A stretch of DNA of 64,000 bases. Source: Tolypocladium sp. Sup5 PDA-1 (taxonomy: Eukaryota > Ascomycota > Sordariomycetes > Hypocreales > Ophiocordycipitaceae). Where the stretch lies: NCBI GenBank assembly GCA_000750105.3, contig JPHH03000023.1:372001-436000 (forward strand), read 5' to 3'. The stretch's first letter is position 1; each line of letters begins with the position of its first letter. The translations under genes were made by a program, and so were the position numbers. This document shows positions 10,804-21,433 of the stretch, piece by piece. The notes below the pieces were generated by a model. The model was not told the DNA's origin, made no database searches, and saw nothing but the letters and a program-made list of their open reading frames with translations.

Positions 10804-12355
10804 ATGGTGACAGCCATGCCCAGAAGCTCAGTCAACCGTGTGGCAGTCATCGGGGCTGGCCCTGCCGGAGCCATTACCGTAGACGCTCTTGCTCAGGAAC
10901 AGGCCTTCAGTCTCATCCGTGTCTTTGAACGCCGCGAGGGTCCAGGAGGGTGCTGGTATACGCTGCCCCAGCCAGACCAGCTCCAGTCCGGACAACGCAA
11001 CTGACGAAAAATTCAGGCTCGGAGACTCTGAGCGACCGCCGACAGTGTCTAACCTTGCGGCTCTCGCCGAACGAACGGCCGATGCTCCATTAGCCATTCC
11101 GGAAACGCTGCCGGCCTTTACGCCCAAGTCCGATCAGCCGCGCTTCACCGAGTCGTCCGTGTACCCGTACCTGGAGACTAACATTGACTACTTACCGATG
11201 CAATTCTCCAATGAGCCAATTCCAGACGAGAAGAGCCAACGTTCCATTGAGCTGCATGGCCATGACACGCCGTTTCGGCACTGGGACGTCATGAGACGGT
11301 ACGTTCACAACCTCGCTACGCGGCGGGGCTATGGCGACTTGGTCTCGTATAACACAACGGTCGAGCGAGTAGAGAAGTTTGGTGCGGAATGGAAGGTCAT
11401 CTTGCGCAAAGAGGGAGCAAGTCAAGACTACTGGTGGGCTGAGTGGTTTGATGCCGTTATTGTTGCGAGTGGACACTACTCGGTGCCATACATCCCAGCC
11501 GTACCCGGCCTTGAGGAGATGGAAAAATCTCGTCCAGGCAGTATCCTGCATAGTAAGCACTTCCGTGGGAGAGACGCTTTTAGAGGCAAGGTAAGACTGC
11601 AACACCCGCTCTGCCCCGAGGGTATCACTGACGTCTTGAAGCGTGTTGTGGTTGTCGGCGCTTCAGTATCCGCTGCAGACATCGCCTTCGACCTCGTCGA
11701 CACGGCTCAGAATCCAGTCCACGCAATTGCCATTGGCCATACAGCAAACGGCTACTTTGGCGACGAAGCCTTCAACCACCCACGCATACAGAAACAGCCG
11801 TCAATCAGCCACATCGCGGGCCGTGCCATTCACCTCGCAGATGGCAAGGTAATCCCCGACGTGGACCACATCATCTTCGGGACGGGCTACTCGTGGACGC
11901 TGCCGTTCTTGCCCAGCTTACCCGTGAGAAACAACCGCGTCCCAGACTTATACCAGCACGTCGTTTGGCAGCACGACCCTACACTGCTCTTCGTCGGCGC
12001 CGTACAGGCAGGGCTGACGTTTAAGATATTCGAGTGGCAGGCCGTCTATGCTGCGCGCCTGCTGGCTGGACGGGGAACGTTACCGCCGCTCGATGAGATG
12101 AGACGGTGGGAGGCGGAGCGCATCAAGGCGCGTGGTGACGGACCAAAATTTGCGCTCGTGTTCCCCGACTTCGAGGATTACTTTGAGACGCTTCGGAGGT
12201 TAGCAGGAGAGGGGGAAGAGGGCGTCGGTAGGAAGCTGCCGAGGTTTCAAAGGGAGTGGTTCAGGGCGTTCTTGGAGGGACATGACCGAAGGAAGAATAT
12301 GTGGCGGCGGTTGAACGCTGCCGCGCGTTTGGAGGAGACGCAGTGTCGTCTGTAA
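10804..12355 (+). CDS. Flavin-containing monooxygenase (FMO/BVMO class B), 479 aa
   Basis: Exons 10804-10955, 11017-11590, 11642-12355. Intron 1 (61 nt) has a CTGAC branch; intron 2 is 51 nt, in frame and stop-free, but has GTAAGA, a CACTGAC branch and AAG, and its removal restores FRGK-RVVVVGASVSA. The N-terminus has the FAD Rossmann motif VIGAGPAGA and FERREGPGGCW. A second nucleotide-binding motif VVVVGASVSAADIA (NADPH) lies near residue 245, preceded by the HSKHFR region that corresponds to the FMO signature. FGTGYSWTLPFLP follows. The reaction is oxygenation of an N, S or ketone substrate with NADPH and O2; the substrate is unknown. A later ATG at 10816 is an alternative start. Confidence 0.9.
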
Positions 12356-14661
12356 AAAGCCCGAGAAGAGACAGAACAAGGTCCTCGCATTATCGAGTTG
12401 GAATAATCGTGCGTGAATCGGTGGTAATAGAACTTGAGGATACACTGGCCCATCTTTGCAACTACTCTTGATATGGCTGCTAGAGGGGATTTGACAAATC
12501 GACTTTCTGCGTACCAGCCAACCATCCTCTTCTTCCTGTATTGGGGGCAACCAATCACTCCCGATCATGCCATCCAGAGCCAGCAAGGAGCCGCCCGCCC
12601 GTGTTGGCCCTCTCCCCAAGTCTTGCTGCAACGCGCGCATTAAAAGTAGCAGAGTCGCCTGTGTTCCTCCGCTAGTGGCACTAGGTAGTAACAAGTCCAG
12701 ATCGTAGACCACAGGCCCCAATGCCCGACCCCCAAATGCAAGCTCGGCTATTTCAAGCGCCGGCGGAGATCCGTTAGTCAATTTGCGCACTATTCGTGCC
12801 AGGCATAGTCCATGTCTTCCGGCGACAAGAGACGCTCTGCCTTTCGCAATGCGTTACGTCCAGCCCGTGCCGTGATGGCAATGGCTATGGCCGTCGGACA
12901 ACGTGCCTTGGCAATAAGTGGGAAGACACGACATGGGCGAGCCGCCTGAGGTCGTCGCGGGGGCCGCACTGGAACTGCGAACAGGCGTCGTCTAGCAGAG
13001 ACGGCGATGCTGAAATTACGCCGCTGTTCTTGTTTGTAGACGAGTGTGGGCGAGGACGTGCACTTATTCATATCCCAGCTCTTTGATGGGACTGATTGTT
13101 ACCGTTGCAATGGCGAGGGATGAGAGGGTTCAGCAAGGGTGCTTGCACACAGTTCTAAAGCTTGGGCAACGCTACCGAGACTGGCAGTGGCAAGACTTGA
13201 TCGATAACTATTACTCGGTGCTAAAATATAGATTAAGTCTAGAAAGCGCTGTGCGCCCACCGAATCGGACTTAGTGTACGAATAAGTTACATTGGCGACG
13301 GCCCGGAGTCTATGCAGGTCTACGACGGTTCATCGGAAGAGGGGTACGCAGCCAGCCACATTCGAAACCTACACAAGTTTTGATAGACAAGAGCGCACGC
13401 CTATTGCAATGACCATCATGCATGTCTTTCGGTGAGTGATGCGGCGATTTCTGGTTGGCTTAGCGAAGTACGCGCGCGCCACATGCTGTGAATCCGGCTT
13501 CAATTACGGAGTAAAGCGGATTCTTGTCAGGGCGGGTCGTCCCCTGTAGTATCGTACATTAGTTGCCGATCTCTAGCCGTATCCTGAATGACTTGCAACA
13601 CAAGACTTTAATGCGTCGAAAATCCAGGTGTAGCTGGTCAAGCGATACAGTTGTAGCCAACAACCGACCTGAACGCTGCATAAACAAACGGTTCTGTCCA
13701 GGCACAACAGCAGGGCAACAACTAACGACTGGGTCCTCAACCGTTGAAGGTATCTGCCTATACAATATATTTCTTGATGCGCACCAGATACTTAAGTCAC
13801 CTGCAAATGTCCTGTCACGTGCCTTTCGTGCCACAACGAAATCTCATGCGGGCAGCCAACACAGGTCGCAGACGATGTCTCAGGTGGTCAATGGACGTCT
13901 GCAACGGGATTGTGCATCATTGATCAAACGGTCCAAGACAGGCGTAGCGGCAACTGCCGCCGCAGCCGCTATCCTGTCACGTTATCTGTGTTGATGGCCC
14001 CGAGGTAAGTCCTTGCATTGTTGTCTAATTGCATGTGTATGACTTACAACAGACGCTGTGACGGTCTGGAGATATTGTCTTAGTCTGGCGAGACAAGCAC
14101 ATGGCAGGGTTCGGGTTCAGCCGCAGAGTGGCGGCCCGATCATCATGATAATTACCTATCGTAGGCCAGAGGAGCGGATCTTACAAACTCGCCAGAGGCC
14201 TCGCCAACAAGAGGCACACTCATTTTCGTCGTCTCACGTAATATTGGGCGGGAAGAAGCAGAATACAGTACGTGGCAAGAAAGTTTCGGCTACACCAAAG
14301 TCTCGGATAAAAATGTTTGGTGGTAGGCCCTTAACATGGGATGGGCAGCGGCTCAACTGTGGGCAGCGCATGCCCCTTCCCACCAAAATGTATATGATAC
14401 CTTAACGGCTCGTTCCCGTCCCGGTGTCCAATCCAACTCACTATACGAAGCACAAACTGAGACCTTCGCCTCCATTCGAAATGTGATATTTCGTTGTTTC
14501 AAACCGGCATAACTTCTACTGGCCGGTTCGCGTCTCATTTGCAGCCCATCAGGCCATCCTCTGACGGCTAAGACAGTGTTGGTAATGGGTCAAGTAGACG
14601 GGTTGGTGTGCTCCGTCACTGGCCTGGTTTGTATTATGCCAAATGAAAACTGGCTCTTGGG
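12356..14661. other. Long intergenic stretch, no gene recognised
   Basis: 2.3 kb with ORFs up to about 196 codons (the minus-strand ORF 12200-12790 partly shadows the monooxygenase). None shows a domain, signal peptide or coherent splicing. One exact TACGGAGTA word lies at 13505-13513. Confidence 0.45.
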
Positions 14662-14668
14662 TATAAAT
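14662..14668 (+). promoter_or_regulatory. TATA box of secreted coiled-coil protein gene
   Basis: TATAAAT lies 136 bp upstream of the ATG at 14798, in an otherwise mixed sequence. Confidence 0.45.
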
Positions 14669-14797
14669 GCACGTATACCGCTCCGACTGTAAATGTGATT
14701 TCAAAAGTTGTTTTCAACCTCGTATCCTTTCACTTTTTTGTCCCCAAGAACCATAAGCCCCTTGTCGTCATTACCCCTTGTGGAAATTTTCCCTACC

Positions 14798-15274
14798 ATG
14801 AAGGCATTCGTTGCGATTTTCACGCTGCTTGCCAGCTTCGCGATAACCGCATATGGAGCAGACAACCAGGTGGAAGCACGACCCACACCGTGCACTGCCT
14901 CATGCGAATCCGTTGAACTGCTTCGTGAAAGAGTGGACAGCCTTGAAGACGAAGTCGAAGATCTATATTTCAAGTATGAAGAACTGGCAGCGGAAAAGTC
15001 AGGTGGAGGAAAACCAACCCCAAGCTGCCGCTCTAAATGTGGAGCTACCAGGCATCAGTGTGGCCTGAAGTGTGCGCAAGGAGCCAGCAGTGTGCGTTGG
15101 GTAAGCACTTACTCTCTAAGCAGCCCTTGGGTATTACAGTTAAGCTAAGAAACGATTATAGAAGTGTATGCAGAAGTGTTATGCTACGCATACAGACTGT
15201 GTAAAATCAGTAAGTAACAATCGGATAGTGGAAATGCCGATACTGCAGCATGCTAACATTGTCTGTAGTGCTAA
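14798..15274 (+). CDS. Secreted protein with short coiled coil and paired C-xxx-C hairpins (118 aa)
   Basis: Exons 14798-15100, 15162-15209 and 15269-15274; the last exon encodes only Cys-stop. Introns are 60 and 59 nt, GTAAGC...TATAG and GTAAGT...GTAG, the second with a GCTAACA branch point. Residues 1-20 are a signal peptide. Residues 39-63 are a heptad-rich acidic helix (ELLRERVDSLEDEVEDLY), probably a short coiled coil. The C-terminus has CRSKCGATRHQCGLKC then KCMQKCYATHTDCVKSC: two copies of a C-xxx-C-x6-C-xxx-C helical-hairpin pattern with variable spacing. I do not recognise a named family; a small secreted or cell-surface protein is the safe statement. Confidence 0.7.
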
Positions 15275-16511
15275 GCCGGTGTTTTGGTGATCGATACGAT
15301 GGTGTCTCGTCGTGTTTGGGGTTGGAGGGACAACTAGCTTCGAGTCGCGGAGTGTTCCAAGAGGAACAGCGCTCTCTTCTGCAGTGTCATGTGGCGCGGT
15401 GGGTGAGCTAGCCAATGAATGAGCCAGAGAGAGAGTCAACGTCGTTGCATATCGTGCACAGTTTGAGGGAATTGTCGTTGGTTATTCTGGACATGATGTG
15501 TCTGCCTCGTTTGTAGGTCGAGGATGAATATCACGCAAGACGTAGAGTTGTTGCGGGGGTGCTGTGTAGTAGTGTGATTCCATGCATAATATAATACAGA
15601 GAGAATAAATTGCGTGTGAGTCACCTAGCTGAGGATAAGCGAAAACAGAAGGTGGCTAAGGCAGTTCTCAGTATGTCCCAGTAGTCAACTAGGAAAATAT
15701 ATTCCATTAAAGCTGATGTCATTGTAGAATACCTTAGAACTGGTTGTTGCTATTTGCCTCATGTTCGGAGCCAAGGTTGTCCCATATTGACCTGATGGAC
15801 ACGTTCGTACCCTAGCCGCCATCATCTGGCCCTTCTGGCACAGTGAAGGTAAAGATGCACTCTTCTCTCTTCGTCAGAAACACGCTGTTGTCGTTAAAGA
15901 ACCCTATCACACCCTTGGGTGCTGTGAGCCAGACATAACCAGCCAACCCTTCAGCCTGCCCAAGTACCCAATTTCCAGACCGGGATTGACAATTTTTGCG
16001 TTGCTGAGGTAGAGATGTAAGTTAGACGTTATTTATTAATACGTTAGTTTAGTCGAATACTAGAGTAAATCCCTTGTGAAGCTCCTCGGCTTGGGCTGGC
16101 TGGAGATCCCTTCCAGTCACAGAGCGGAATTCGGCTTCTTAAGAAATGGAAGAGCCATCTCCCTTCTCTAGTTCAACAAGCCTTTTGAAGGCCATAGACT
16201 CATACGCCCTCCTATCCGTTCCTTACCTCGTTTAAGCTCTCAGTAGAAAGTTAATATTGCGCTTAGGACCGAATGCAGCATATCTAACTTGTCATCAATA
16301 TCATCTCTATGTAGGTCAAGGATCCGCGACAAGGTAGATGTTGACAAGGGACTCGCGAGAATAACGATTGAGACGACGAGATCTTAGAATCGTTAAAGGG
16401 CCTGCTTTTATTGCTTAGCAGATAGCCCATTAATTAGCTTATTCAGGACGGGCAGGTATGTTACACCCAGTTGCGATTCCTAGCTCCTTATTCGAAAAGG
16501 TAAGACCTCTT
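15275..16511. other. AT-rich intergenic stretch
   Basis: About 1.2 kb with many stops in all frames and runs of TA-rich sequence near 16020-16560. No gene or RNA supported. Confidence 0.5.
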
Positions 16512-16980
16512 CTAGCTGCCTATTAGGGTTTCCAAAAAAACAACTTCAATATTATTACCATCCAAATCAAGAACATATGCAGCTGTGTGTAAGCATATTA
16601 GCATCCATATTACAAGCTAAGAGAGGCTCGGGGGAGGGGGAAGTACCATAATATCCTTTCATCCACGGTCTCTCTCCTGGCGCTCCATTATCCACCCCCC
16701 CGGCAGCAATTCCAGCCGTATGAAACTCATCCACGAGCCTCTGTTCATTCACCCAGAACGAGATATGCACTGGTGTTGGTTTATTCGCGTAATGGTTTTG
16801 AGAGGCGGGTGTATGCTGGCGAAGCCACAGTTCGGGAATGGGGGCAGTCGAGCTCGTTGGGCCAAGTCCGACAACGCTCGGGAATCGCATTTCCTTAAAG
16901 GATAAAGGAGCAAGCGCGGCCAGGTAGAATTGGACCGACGCCTCAAGATCGGTGACACGGATAGAAATGTGACTAAGCAT
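16512..16980 (-). CDS. VOC superfamily (glyoxalase/dioxygenase-fold) protein, 134 aa
   Basis: Exon 1 16980-16647 and exon 2 16582-16512; the 64-nt intron GTACTT...ACACAG joins GYY to AAYVLDLDGNNIEVV, giving the standard end of the fold. The start LSHISIRVTDLEASVQFY is the typical first beta strand and helix, and PVHISFWVNEQRLVDEF begins the second half. The family uses paired beta-alpha-beta-beta-beta units for isomerases, dioxygenases and resistance proteins; metal ligands here are likely His near residue 4 and Glu near residue 127, the reaction unknown. The frame opens at 17043, but Met 16980 matches family length and leaves about 80 nt of 5'UTR after the TATA box. Confidence 0.85.
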
Positions 16981-17088
16981 GTTGGATGGAGTAGGTTTGA
17001 GTGCAGTTACTTGGGATCCCATAGGTCGACGATTATGAAGCACACATTATGGAAGTGTCCAACCGCTGTGTGTTAGCTCGTGCTGAGT

Positions 17089-17096
17089 ATTTATAT
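17089..17096 (-). promoter_or_regulatory. TATA box of VOC gene
   Basis: Read on the minus strand as ATATAAAT, about 110 bp upstream of Met 16980. Confidence 0.45.
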
Positions 17097-18508
17097 CCCT
17101 TTGCGATGGCCTGCACAAAGGCATTAAGGAGGGGCCGATTCGGGCTGTTTTTCTGCCGATTGGAGTTGTGGCGTGTTTTTCTGACACGTGCGTTCCGTCA
17201 CGGTGTATCGGCAAGAAAGCGTGGCCACGCGTGAACTCTTACATAGTACTCCGACGGCGAAATAACTGCAGTGCTGGTAAGTGGCAGGAATGCGAAAGGA
17301 TAAGCGGACTACTGCCGACGTGTAGATTTAACGAACGATAGCGTGGAAGCACGTTAGCCCGTCATCCGCAGCTGCATCATCGATGGTCGAGATTCGAGCA
17401 TGTCGGCGTAGCGTTCCTATCCCCAAGCCAGACGCAGCCCAGGGGATATTCTATACGTCCTTGCCCCGTGTCGGTGCACAGCCCGACCCTGCGGATGAGA
17501 GACCGGGACGTCTGCTTCCGCCACCTGCGGGAATCAGGCTGCACTCTGTTATGCAAAAAGTCAGTTGACACCATGGGATGACTCTCTGCCGGAAAAGGGG
17601 TGATGGCGTCAAAGCAGTGAAGGTGGGGGTCTTTGGTTGTCAATTTGTCAACACTCAACAGCCAACACAACCAGACAAGCGGGTATCTAATTATCTATCT
17701 ACGTGGGGGCGGGCTGTCACATCAGCATTCAGCAGGGCTTGCTTGCGATTTGATCAGTTCTTCAGTTTCAATTCCTACGTACTATACCTGCTCCTCAGCA
17801 GCTCTCATCGCATTATGACCTAGGACGGAAAACAGCTATCGACCTAGGTGATGCGATGGACAATTTCGGGCCACCTCCTCATCACAAAATCTCAATTGCG
17901 CCCTCCAGGTCCTGTATTGTCTTCCTCAACCTCGTCCGCTGATCCCTGTCTGGCGCAACTCCCCGGCTATTGCGGCTAATTTTGCGGTGTCTAACTCGAG
18001 TACTCAGTGTTGAGAGAATAGTACGAGAAGGCTCTTAGGTCCGGAGAGGAGGCAGTACTTGATAGCCTAGTAGTAGATGTTGTCAACGAGTCGCTTCCGG
18101 GCAACTAGCTAGGCGAAGGCCGACTTGCAGGATCCCTTCCAATGCGAACCCTCACGTGTTAAAACTATAATATTGCGCCGTCGGTAGGAATTATGTACTG
18201 TAATTACTTAATCACGGAGTACGAAGCGGTGATAAGAAACATAGCTAGAGCAAGAGGGAGTAAAACCGTATTTTTTGATGTCCGTCTGTCGCACCACCGC
18301 TCGTCAGGCGTCAACTCACTGTCATGTCCACGCACGATGCGGACCTCCAGCAAGGAAGCTTATAAGGCAAATATCCTCAATATCTGCCACATACGACCAT
18401 AGGTAGTGGACCATACTGGATCCCGTTTGCTCTCCACACGTCAAGCCACTAACCGGCAGATTAGTAGTTGGGTCGGTGACGACCAGCGAATACCGGCTGT
18501 TGTATGTT
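17097..18508. other. Intergenic stretch, no gene recognised
   Basis: No supported ORF. It carries TACTCCGA at about 17246 and CACGGAGTAC at 18213, near-copies of the dispersed TACGGAGTA word. Confidence 0.45.
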
Positions 18509-18711
18509 TCTTTTTCTTTTGCTCTTTTTCTTTTGCTCTTTTTCTTTTGCTCTTTTTCTTTTGCTCTTTTTCTTTTGCTCTTTTTCTTTTGCTCTTTTTC
18601 TTTTGCTCTTTTTCTTTTGCTCTTTTTCTTTTGCTCTTTTTCTTTTGCTCTTTTTCTTTTGCTCTTTTTCTTTTGCTCTGTTTCTTTTGCTCTTTTTCTT
18701 TTGCTCTTTTT
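18509..18711 (+). repeat. 14-bp minisatellite, about 14 copies
   Basis: Unit TTTTTCTTTTGCTC (14 bp), nearly perfect; one copy has GCTCTGTTTC. The unit length is not a multiple of 3 and contains no stop in any of the frames used, so it creates overlapping artefact ORFs on both strands (FFFCSFSFALFLLL on plus; KEKEQKKKSKRKRA on minus). It lies in the 3' part of the ankyrin relic as read on the minus strand. Confidence 0.95.
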
Positions 18712-18779
18712 AACGGCCTTCTTTGAGCCTTGGGAAAAAAGCTTGCGAAGCGGGTACGGGTACGATGAGACTTCAGCTT

Positions 18780-19840
18780 TGGTAACATGTCTGATGTCTT
18801 GCAATTGCAACCGCCGGCGGCTTTGCGGGCCTCGACTATTATAGCCATGTTGTTGGCCTGCGATTGCACACATCAAAGGCGTTGATCCCTAAACATCTCT
18901 CGTGTTGACGTCGACTCCCGCCGCGGCAAAAAATGCCTTGGATGTCTCTATGTGACCGTTCCTCACGGCATGCGAAAGAGGCGTGCACCCGGATTTATCC
19001 CTCAGGTCGCCATCGACGCCTGTAGCCGCAAGGAGTACGGAGTAATACCTTGGCCACCCCTTCGTGGCCGATTTCAGCGGCCCAGGCAGGGCTGTCCGGC
19101 CTTTGTCATCAGCTGCATTTTCTGTTGCGATCGGGAGCTTGGCCATTCTCTCATGGCCATTCTTGGCCACCAACTGCAGTGACTTGTTGTGAATAGCTTG
19201 CTGGCCATGAAGGTTTTCGCCAGCTTTGATTGCTTCCTGTACAGTCTGTTCTTGTCCATTCGTTGCCGCCCACAGCAGGGCCGTGTTTCCGGACTGTCTG
19301 GCGTTGTCGCGTTATGCGGTTCCAAATCATATATAAAATAGGGGTAAATTTAGGGGTCAAATTCATCGGTCAAAATAGCGGTTGAATTCCAATTCATTGA
19401 TCAAATTGATGCCTGAGTCTTGTTCCTTGCATCCGTGTAAGTGAAATCCTGCCCTCTTTAGCCTCCAGTTGCCCCCGGCCGCCTCCGTGGCTAGCCGGCC
19501 TTTTCCTTGCTTTTTCCCCGACTAATAGATCAGCGCACGACTTATCTAGTCATTAGATTAGATATCTAGTTAGCTATCTAGTTAGCTAGCCACTGACCCC
19601 CATGACTTCCTTTTCCTCGGCTAAGGGCTGCCTAGGTCAACCGATCTATCCGACAGGCGTTGCATCGGTATCAATGTGGATGAAGTATTCGATGCAGGCG
19701 ATTGCATGTTCGGGCCAAGGCATTGATGTCGCTTTCCACGTCGATGCATTGGGCAAGGCATTGAATCAGCTCCGTCGAGATTTCGGCCAGCATTGCCAAA
19801 ACTGTCAACACAATGCGAGGAATCATCGACTTGAATAACG
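18780..19840 (-). pseudogene. F-box-like / ankyrin-repeat gene relic
   Basis: Read on the minus strand from about 19840: an F-box-like start with EISTELIQCLAQCIDVES then DINALARTCNRLHRILHPH, a pattern common before ankyrin repeats in fungal proteins. A TGA and a degenerate stretch follow. Ankyrin repeats begin near 19310: SGNTALLWAATNGQEQTVQE, GHERMAKLPIATEN, DDKGRTAL, then EIGHEGVAKV, LLAATGVDGDLRDKSGCTPLS, HAVRNGHIETSKAFFAAAGV and, after a TAG, STPLM-like CAIAGQQHG. Breaks seen: the TGA, a one-base shift near 19085, a 10-bp insertion at about 19036-19046, and the TAG near 18890. The minisatellite follows. Such proteins are thought to mediate recognition or adaptor roles; this copy is dead. 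Confidence 0.75.
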
Positions 19841-21017
19841 AAACGGCAGAGAGTTGCCTATTGTTACATGTAAGCAGCAGTAGTGCTATTTGCCGGACTA
19901 GAACTCCAGGTAGCACTCGAGCCCTCGGCTTCACAGGCAGCCACGCATGGGAGGCCGCGTGTTACGTAGCCTGCAAGGCTGACGAGGACAAGCCGCAACT
20001 TCCCCACAGCTCGCGAAGAGTTCTTTCCAAGTAACACGCCGTATACGCTCCAACTCTACGCATAGACAAGCGAAGAGCTTGGCCACTACTCCTCCATCCT
20101 ACGGCGTTCTTGGTCCAAACTGATTGGGTATTGCTTCGAGAATTGCTGTAGTTATGATTTCGTCCCGCTACCTACTCATCCCCTTATACCCTAGGAGCGG
20201 ATATGTTGAGCCGTTCGATGTAAGGACACTGTGACCGGAGCTCTTTGACGTGCTTGCTGGACAAGACGAGTGGCGCTACGGAGGACACGACCCCCTAAAT
20301 GGGGGTCCTAGTTTTGTTCGCAGGTGCCGTAACGTCTTCTGCGCGCAATGTCTATTCTAACATGAAGCTATCTGAGTTCGCAGTTTACGTCACGTCCGAC
20401 GGCGATTAAGCAGGTATTGAACTGGGGCTTTACCTGGAAAAATATGTATGTTCTTTCTTGGTACTCGGAATGTACGTCGCTATTGATTGGCCGGAATACG
20501 TAATGTGGGGCAATGCCTAATGATACTGTACAGTATGTATGATTTCACAGACGTACCGAAGAGCAGAGCAAATTTAGGCTATATACTGGATATCTTTCCT
20601 ATCTAGCTGATTCTCCTCGTTTTCATCCCACTTACTTGCGGGGAAGTCAGCACGCTTCGCCTGATAGCAGCACTGGGATACTCTCGGCTTAGAGTGTACG
20701 GAACTACGGAGTACCCGTCCGTTGGTTCAACGGGTATCCGTAGCACAGCTTCAACCACAACCCATGACCAATAATATCCTACCCCTGTCCGGGGATGCAT
20801 CAACCATTGTAATCGCATGGAAACTCGTTCGAGAATATTCGCACTCATACAGCCGCGCATGGCTCCCCTACACACGTGTGCGTTCTTAGACGGCGCCAGT
20901 GACATCTATTCTGGATAGCACGGAATGGAGAAGCTCCACTTCCCCGGGCACTAAAGACAACGGTGCGGTCGTCATGCGAGATCGAGCGGGTCTCCCCCGG
21001 ACAAAAGTACCAGACCA
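19841..21017. other. Intergenic stretch, no gene recognised
   Basis: ORFs below 100 codons without features. One exact TACGGAGTA at 20705-20713. Confidence 0.45.
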
Positions 21018-21106
21018 GCACAATGGGGTGGTACTTGTGTCGGTGTCGGCAATCCGGCTCTTTCTACGGACGTACAGCAAAACCTCGCCTACCAGATGCC
21101 CACACT
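21018..21106 (+). pseudogene. Partial copy of the ATG22-like exon 2 start
   Basis: About 80 bp resemble 21706-21784 of the downstream gene: ATGGGGTGG(T/C)ACT, GTGTCGGTGTCGGCAAT, CGGCTCTT and ACAGCAAAACCTCG occur in the same order, with about 80% identity and a small insertion. The fragment stops abruptly on both sides and cannot code. Confidence 0.7.
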
Positions 21107-21433
21107 ACACGGCAAAGCTCATCCGAAGATTCGCAAAAGTCCGTGGCTCTCATCTCTGATAGGCCAAATGCCCTTGGGGCTTTGACAGCTTTCTGCGCGT
21201 CGGGGAATTGCTGATATGTCGGATGGGCGATTTCAACCGACGACACCGTGCCGGATGCCCGTTATCAATTGAAGGAGGCACTGGGGCGGAATGGAGAAAA
21301 AAACCAGGGCTTACGGAAATTATACAAATGTTGGGCAGGCCACCGACCATCCAGAGCCACCTTTTTCGGAATCCTCATCAGTCTGCAAAGTACGAAAAAG
21401 GGAAATCACACTGCATTGTACCAGTCCTGCAAA
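21107..21433. other. Upstream region of the ATG22-like gene
   Basis: 327 bp between the exon fragment and the start codon. No TATA box is obvious. Confidence 0.4.

Noticed and set aside
12200..12790. 196-codon minus-strand ORF
   Set aside because: Antisense to the end of the monooxygenase; the remainder lacks any recognisable feature and begins with GTG.
18322..18876. 184-codon Lys/Arg/Glu-rich ORF on the minus strand (and mirror ORFs on plus)
   Set aside because: Created by the 14-bp minisatellite; every frame through it is open.
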